Source: Thermococcus barossii
GTDB lineage: Archaea > Methanobacteriota_B > Thermococci > Thermococcales > Thermococcaceae
Direction of reading: 5' to 3'
Length of the DNA: 64,000 nucleotides
Assembly (NCBI RefSeq): GCF_002214465.1
Contig: NZ_CP015101.1
Span: forward strand, 689,013 to 753,012
The position numbers were made by a program, and so were the translations under genes. This document shows, one piece after another, positions 59,666 through 64,000 of the stretch; within the stretch, counting starts at the first letter, position 1, and each line of letters begins with the position of its first letter. The notes beneath the pieces were generated by a model. It saw only the letters and a program-made list of their open reading frames with translations, was not told the origin of the DNA and ran no database searches.

Positions 59666-62332
59666 TCAGAAGAACACCACAACCGCGTCCCCAACGACGG
59701 CCGTCTCTACCTCCTCACCCTCGCTGAAGACGGCCTTCCTGAGCACTACGTCGTCCTTGCCCAGCTCGACATTCTGCCTATCAACCTCAAACTCGACCTT
59801 TCCAGTCTCTTTGAGTGCCTTGGCAACCTCCTCCGCGTTCTCCTTGAGGTAGGCGGTTATCTTCGGCACGAGCTTGCCATATTTGGGTCCGACGATTCTG
59901 AAGTTGGGCTTTATCTCGACGATGCGCTCCTCCAGCTCTGGCTCACCCTTGATTATCTCCAGCCTCTCGATGTTCATCGTTCCCGCGATGTCCCTCTCGA
60001 TGGCCTTCAGCATGTCGTAGCTGTCGGTGGCGTAGATGGCCACGTGCTTGAGCTTGGCGTTCAAAGCCAGGCCGTGGGAGTTCTTGTAGCGCCTCATGGC
60101 ACCGACTATCTCGCGGGCAAGTTCTCCAAGCCTTTCCGCCTCCTCATCGATCCTGGCCTCGTCGTACTTCGGCCACTCAAGGAGGTGAACGCTCTTCGCT
60201 CCGATGCGTTCTTTGAAGAGGTTCTGGTAGAGCTCCTCGGTTATGTGCGGAGCAAATGGAGCGAGCAGGAGCATGATGTTGTAGAGCAACTCGTAGAGGG
60301 CAGCCTTAGCTTTCAGCTTGCTCTCCTCGTCGTCGCCGTAGAGGCGGTACTTGATCATCTCGATGTAGTCGTCGGCGACCTCGTGCCAGACGAAGGTCAT
60401 GAGCTCCCTCGTGAGCAGGTTGAAGCGGTAGCGCTCCATCTCCCCGGTGGCGAACTTTATGAGCCTGTGGAGCCTGCTGAGGATCCAGCGGTCGAGGGGC
60501 TCGAGCTCCTCCGGAGCGCTGGCTGGGTCGAAGTCAGCGAGGTGCCTCTCGGCGAAGCGGTAGATGTTCCAGACCTTCTGGAGGAAGCGGTAGTTGTAGT
60601 CCACCGTCTCCCACTTGAAGGGGTGGTCTTCTCCCGGGGGAGCGAGTGCAGTCCAGAGCCTTAGCGCATCGGCGCCGTACTTCGGTATAACCTCGTCGGG
60701 AGCGACGACGTTGCCGTAGCTCTTGCTCATCTTCCTGCCGTCCGGGCCGGCAACCATTCCGTTGATGAGGACGTCGTCCCAGGGCTTCTTTCCTGTTAGC
60801 ACGTACGTCCTGAATATCGTGTAGAAGGCCCACGTCCTTATGATGTCCGTTCCCTGCGGCCTGAGCGCGGTCGGGAAGTTGTGCTCGAACCAGCGCTTTG
60901 CCTCTTCATCGCCCTTGATTGCATCGTGCCACCTGCTTATGATGAGCGGGGTTATGCTGGAATCAACCCAGCAGTCGAGGACGTCGGTAACGGGCTTGGG
61001 CTCGCTTCCGTCGGAGCACTTCCTCGGGGGTTTGTCGAAGCGCGGGTCAACTGGCAGGTCCTCCTCGTTTGGCAGGATAACCTCACCGCTGTCGCAGACC
61101 CAGAAGGGAATCGGCGTTCCGAAAACGCGCTGCCTGCTTATGACCCAGTCCCAGTCCATGCTCTCGGCCCAGTCCTTCAACCGGAGGAACATGTCGCTCG
61201 GGTACCAGTTTATCTCCTCCGCCACCTTGACTATCTCGTCCGTGAAGTCCTTGACCTTGATGAACCACTGGGTCTTGGGGAGCAGTTCAATCGGAGCCAT
61301 ACAGCTGCTCCTCTCGGTGTGCCTCAGCACGCGGTGCCTTATCTTCTCCTTCCTGTAGAGCAGGCCCATCTTCTCAAGGTCTTCGGCTATTTTCTCCCTG
61401 GCCTCCTCGGTCTTCAGCCCCTTGTATGGCCCTGCCCTCTCGTTCATCGTTCCATCCTCGTTGATGGCTATGATGACCGGCAGGTTGTAGCGCTTCTGCC
61501 AGACGACGTCCTGCTCGTCGCCGTAGGTACAGTTGTAGACCGCACCGGTTCCGAAGCTCGGGTCAACGTCTTCATCTGCTATAACCGGCACCTCACGCTC
61601 GAATATCGGGAGCTTCACCTTCTTGCCGACGACGTCCTTGTAGCGCTCGTCGTCCGGGTGCACGAAGACGGCAACACAGGCAGGCATCAGCTCGGGCCTC
61701 GTGGTTGCTATCGGCACGTGGCCGGAGCCGTCAGCGAGGGGGAGCTTGATGTAGTAGAGGAAGCCCTCCTCTTCCACGTAGCCAACCTCAGCCTTGGCCA
61801 GACTCGTCCTGCAGCGCGGGCACCAGTAGACGGGGTGCTTGTCGCGGTAGAGCATTCCCTTCTTGTAGAACTCAAGGAGGGACTTCTGCACGGCCGCTTT
61901 ATACCAGTCGTCCATCGTGTGGTACTCAAGGTCCCAGTCGGCGGAGTAGCCAATCCTTATGAACTGGTTGCGCATCGCCTCGATGGCCTGCCAGGTCCAC
62001 TCGACGCACTTCTGGAGGAACTTCTCGGGCTGGTCTTTGCTTATTCCGAACTCCTTCTCCACCTTGAGCTCCGTCGGAAGCCCATGGTTGTCGAAGCCCT
62101 GCGGGAAGAGCACGTTGTAGCCGGTCATTCTCTTGTAGCGCGCTATGATGTCAATCCAGGTGTGGCTGAGCACATGACCAAGGTGGAGCGTTCCGCTCGT
62201 GAAGGGGGGAGGCGTGTCTATCGCGTAGCTTGGCCTCTTCTCGTCGAGCTCGTACTTGTAAATCTTCTCCTCCAGCCAGAACTTCTGCCATTTCGGCTCA
62301 ATCTCGTTCGGGTCGTAGGTCTTGGGAAGCAT
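59666..62332 (-). CDS. valS: Valyl-tRNA synthetase
   Basis: 888 aa, class I synthetase with TLHLGHVLSH (HIGH motif, near residue 48) and GRKMSKSYGN (KMSKS, near 530). The editing domain (CP1, about 180-340) with its GTGAVYNCTYGDEQD segment is present, as is the C-terminal anticodon-binding domain. No C-terminal coiled-coil of the bacterial type. ATG 62332 follows GGTGATA. TATA-like ATTTTTAAG at about 62384-62393 (minus) gives a short leader. Confidence 0.95.
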   Translation of the reverse strand: MLPKTYDPNEIEPKWQKFWLEEKIYKYELDEKRPSYAIDTPPPFTSGTLHLGHVLSHTWIDIIARYKRMTGYNVLFPQGFDNHGLPTELKVEKEFGISKDQPEKFLQKCVEWTWQAIEAMRNQFIRIGYSADWDLEYHTMDDWYKAAVQKSLLEFYKKGMLYRDKHPVYWCPRCRTSLAKAEVGYVEEEGFLYYIKLPLADGSGHVPIATTRPELMPACVAVFVHPDDERYKDVVGKKVKLPIFEREVPVIADEDVDPSFGTGAVYNCTYGDEQDVVWQKRYNLPVIIAINEDGTMNERAGPYKGLKTEEAREKIAEDLEKMGLLYRKEKIRHRVLRHTERSSCMAPIELLPKTQWFIKVKDFTDEIVKVAEEINWYPSDMFLRLKDWAESMDWDWVISRQRVFGTPIPFWVCDSGEVILPNEEDLPVDPRFDKPPRKCSDGSEPKPVTDVLDCWVDSSITPLIISRWHDAIKGDEEAKRWFEHNFPTALRPQGTDIIRTWAFYTIFRTYVLTGKKPWDDVLINGMVAGPDGRKMSKSYGNVVAPDEVIPKYGADALRLWTALAPPGEDHPFKWETVDYNYRFLQKVWNIYRFAERHLADFDPASAPEELEPLDRWILSRLHRLIKFATGEMERYRFNLLTRELMTFVWHEVADDYIEMIKYRLYGDDEESKLKAKAALYELLYNIMLLLAPFAPHITEELYQNLFKERIGAKSVHLLEWPKYDEARIDEEAERLGELAREIVGAMRRYKNSHGLALNAKLKHVAIYATDSYDMLKAIERDIAGTMNIERLEIIKGEPELEERIVEIKPNFRIVGPKYGKLVPKITAYLKENAEEVAKALKETGKVEFEVDRQNVELGKDDVVLRKAVFSEGEEVETAVVGDAVVVFF

Positions 62333-62402
62333 GGGTATCACCCTTTTGGATTTTTGAAGATGGGTTACCCTCAGAAGGGCGGCTTAAAAATCTTAGCAAC
62401 GC

Positions 62403-62492
62403 CGGTGGTGCCGGAGTAGAGGCTAACCAAGAAGCGCGGAAGGCTTTACTAAAGGTCGAAATCAGCGTTACGGTGGACGATAGGCACCACCG
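62403..62492 (-). ncRNA. Candidate small structured RNA upstream of valS
   Basis: Minus-strand sequence begins CGGTGGTGCC and ends with its exact complement GGCACCACCG (10-bp closing stem, 70 nt enclosed). A TATA-like TTTTTAAAC at about 62514-62523 lies 25 bases before the first arm, and a T run at about 62388-62392 follows the last arm, which fits a transcription unit of about 90-105 nt between the methyltransferase and valS. No start codon with ribosome site is inside. It could also form part of the valS upstream region; the T run overlaps the valS TATA-like box. No known RNA family matched. Confidence 0.35.
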
Positions 62493-62530
62493 AGGTATAG
62501 AAATGAGCCCGAGGTTTAAAAAGTTTGGGG

Positions 62531-63277
62531 TTACTTCACAGCCACCAGCCAGTACCTTCTGTCGTTTGGCCTAAGCTCATGGAGGTCTCCGTAGATTTTG
62601 ACCTTCCTGAAGTGCCCCTCAGCTAAAAGCCTCAGCTCTCTCGGTGTGTAGATGTTCAGTTCATCGTCCACCATGAAGGCCCTAACGCTCCCGTCGGGCG
62701 TCATTATCTGCACGAGTCTCTTGAAGTGGAGCTTCTGGAAGGCAGGCTCGACCTCGCGCCAGTCGGTTATGATTAACCGCTCATCGCCCTTCCGCTCGTC
62801 CCACACTATTGGCTCATTCCCTCCGACGATGTTCCACCCGGGTGTGTCCGCAATGAAAACGCCCCCAGGTTTCAGCGCCCGTTTTACAGAATTAAATAAT
62901 TGTTGAATTGCAGAATCGTCGAAATACATAATGCTGGAGAAAAACATCGTCACGGCGTCGAACTCCTCCTCGAAGTCTATCTCAAGCGCATTTCCATGAA
63001 TGAACTCGACGCTAAGCCCTTCCCTTTCGGCCTTTCTTCTCGCAACGGCAAGCATCTCCTCATGGAGGTCGAGGCCGACCACCTCGTAACCGCGCCCCGC
63101 CAGTTCGAGCGTTGGGATTCCGGTTCCACATGCTAGGTCAAGGATTCGCCGCACTTCCCTTTCCGCATCCTCCCTAAAGAGTTCCTCCACGAAGTCTATC
63201 TCCTTCCCAACGCGCTCGGCCCTTCTCCGGTAGATCGCGTCGTAGTACTCGGCAAGGACCGTGTAGAGCTCATACAT
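62531..63277 (-). CDS. SAM-dependent methyltransferase
   Basis: 248 aa. Class I (Rossmann) methyltransferase with the SAM motif ILDLACGTGIPTLELAGRG near residue 45 and VVGLDLHEEML next, then DAVTMFFSSIMYF and GGVFIADTPG. Resembles small-molecule or ubiquinone/menaquinone-type methyltransferases; the substrate is unknown. ATG 63277 follows GGTGGTACC. An in-frame start at 63343 would overlap the aminotransferase gene. Between its stop and valS lies the candidate RNA at 62403-62492. Confidence 0.85.
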   Translation of the reverse strand: MYELYTVLAEYYDAIYRRRAERVGKEIDFVEELFREDAEREVRRILDLACGTGIPTLELAGRGYEVVGLDLHEEMLAVARRKAEREGLSVEFIHGNALEIDFEEEFDAVTMFFSSIMYFDDSAIQQLFNSVKRALKPGGVFIADTPGWNIVGGNEPIVWDERKGDERLIITDWREVEPAFQKLHFKRLVQIMTPDGSVRAFMVDDELNIYTPRELRLLAEGHFRKVKIYGDLHELRPNDRRYWLVAVK

Positions 63278-63308
63278 GGTACCACCAGAAGTGAATGTCC
63301 CTTCAGAT

Positions 63309-64000
63309 TTAAAACCCTTCTCCCAGCTCCCGAAAGGCTTCAATCAGCCTCCCGTTCTCCTCCGGCCTTCTGACGGAGAAGCGGACGAACTCCGGCAGGC
63401 TAAAGCTCTCACAGCTCCTCACAAGGATTCCGTACCTCTTGAGAGCCTCGGCGAATTCTTTCGCGTCTCCAACGCGCTTGATGAAGAAGTTAGCGTCACT
63501 TTTAACCCTGAGCCCCTTCTCCAGCCTCTCCTTTTCCCGCCAGATCAGGGGCATCGTCTTCCGCAAATGCTCGAAGCTGTCCCTGAGCAGGAACTCAAGG
63601 AAAGCAACTCCGGTTGAGCCTATGCTCCACGGCATTCTAACGCTCCTGAAGGCATTGCTGAAGCCGAGAACGTAACCAACCCTTATCCCGGGCAGACCGT
63701 AGCTCTTGGTGAAGGTTCTGAGCTTTACGATGTTCTCCCTTTCGGGGCTGTCGGCATCTTTGACAAAGTCTATAAAGGCCTCGTCAAGGATTAGGAGGGC
63801 TTTTCTGTCCTCCACTGCATCGAGGAGGGGTTTCAGCTCTTTAACGCGGTAGAATCTCCCGTCCGGGTTGTTCGGATTGCAGAAAAACACCACGGAGTCC
63901 CTCTCGACCAGCTCCGCAAGCTTATCCGGCCCGTTCGGGCCCTTAACAACCTCCGCCCCAAAGATTCTGGCAACGCGCTCGTACTCGCCGTAGGTGTGGC
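63309..64000 (-). CDS. Class I/II PLP aminotransferase, CobD/HisC type (partial)
   Basis: The frame runs from the stop at 63309 to the window edge, so the N-terminal part is missing. PLP-binding motifs: FCNPNNPDG (binding Asn) near the edge, LILDEAFIDF (Asp) and TFTKSYGLPGIRVGY with the Schiff-base Lys. The visible start HTYGEYERVARIFGAEVV is like the threonine-phosphate decarboxylase (CobD) branch, which makes aminopropanol phosphate for cobalamin, but histidinol-phosphate aminotransferase cannot be ruled out. Cobalamin metabolism is also represented by the adenosyltransferase at 18562-19077. No methionine is needed as the start is off the window. Confidence 0.8.
   Translation of the reverse strand, partial: HTYGEYERVARIFGAEVVKGPNGPDKLAELVERDSVVFFCNPNNPDGRFYRVKELKPLLDAVEDRKALLILDEAFIDFVKDADSPERENIVKLRTFTKSYGLPGIRVGYVLGFSNAFRSVRMPWSIGSTGVAFLEFLLRDSFEHLRKTMPLIWREKERLEKGLRVKSDANFFIKRVGDAKEFAEALKRYGILVRSCESFSLPEFVRFSVRRPEENGRLIEAFRELGEGF

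Noticed and set aside
60881-62419. Long open frame (about 510 codons) opposite valS
   Set aside because: Antisense of a well-conserved synthetase gene; codon pattern is that of the complement of GC-rich third positions, with no ribosome site.
62403-62492. Assignment of the candidate RNA to H/ACA or C/D guide families
   Set aside because: No ACA box near the 3' end and no RTGATGA/CTGA box pair at proper positions, so no family was named.
1-64000. CRISPR arrays, insertion sequences, rRNA genes
   Set aside because: No regularly spaced repeats, no transposase or integrase, and no rRNA-like sequence were seen anywhere in the window.

Overview
The window looks like chromosomal DNA of a hyperthermophilic euryarchaeon of the order Thermococcales, most likely a Thermococcus. 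The signs are archaeal information-processing genes (Lsm protein, ribosomal L37e and L35Ae, Pelota, Trm1, Trm5 and Trm10-type tRNA methyltransferases, archaeal GAPDH, an archaeal YchF/Obg-type GTPase), TATA-box promoters of the TTTTTAAA or TTTATATA type, many GGTGA Shine-Dalgarno sites, some leaderless starts, and a tRNA-Glu with an encoded CCA. No rRNA, CRISPR array, insertion sequence or integrase was seen. The window is densely coding on both strands.

Layout. 1-66: start of a gene leaving the window on the left, with an 18-bp perfect palindrome at its promoter. 279-3702: a four-gene operon of two zinc-ribbon membrane proteins, a helical protein and an SPFH/zinc-ribbon protein. 3743-5022: a small unknown protein and an M42 aminopeptidase. 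5070-12350: a tight five-gene minus-strand operon of secreted or lipid-anchored proteins, including one with about 15 calcium-binding type-3 repeats. 12512-18569: an AEC transporter, then an operon of ArsR regulator, membrane protein, micro-ORF, DUF4097 protein and two MFS paralogues. 18562-25584: cobalamin adenosyltransferase, a 904-aa surface protein, an eIF2B-like protein, a CinA-like protein, GAPDH with an upstream TGM-like palindrome, and DUF167 and DUF402 proteins. 25641-30719: an MNT-HepT pair, glycyl-tRNA synthetase, Lsm, L37e, a MATE exporter and a VapBC pair whose toxin carries two frameshifts.

30716-38466: VIT-type iron/manganese transporter, Trm1, L35Ae, HAD hydrolase, prolidase, Pelota, and an overlapping AIR-synthase-like/PP-loop ATPase pair. 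38616-41168: ferrous iron uptake operon feoA-feoB plus a four-Cys winged-helix protein, with two DtxR-type operator candidates around the promoter. 41256-46173: sugar-nucleotide transferase, diadenylate cyclase (DacZ type), UbiX-like flavin prenyltransferase, Lrp/AsnC regulator, CYTH protein and YchF-like GTPase. 46279-52338: PEGA surface protein, metallo-beta-lactamase-fold protein, CorA-like transporter, racemase, cupin and three small membrane proteins, two of which sit behind nearly identical promoters. 52565-56338: TldD/TldE protease pair and Trm5. 56418-58383: tRNA-Glu followed by an AT-rich two-gene module (small DMT-type membrane protein and GT-C-like membrane protein) that looks acquired. 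58500-64000: Trm10-type methyltransferase, ValRS, a candidate structured small RNA, a methyltransferase, and a truncated aminotransferase of the CobD/HisC family.

The strongest candidates for undescribed biology are the zinc-ribbon/SPFH operon (279-3702), the paired promoters of the small membrane proteins (51231-52411), the coupled AIR-synthase/PP-loop pair (36284-38066), and the candidate RNA with a 10-bp closing stem at 62403-62492. The iron (feo) and gluconeogenic (gap) operators agree with known regulation in related organisms but are read here only from sequence.
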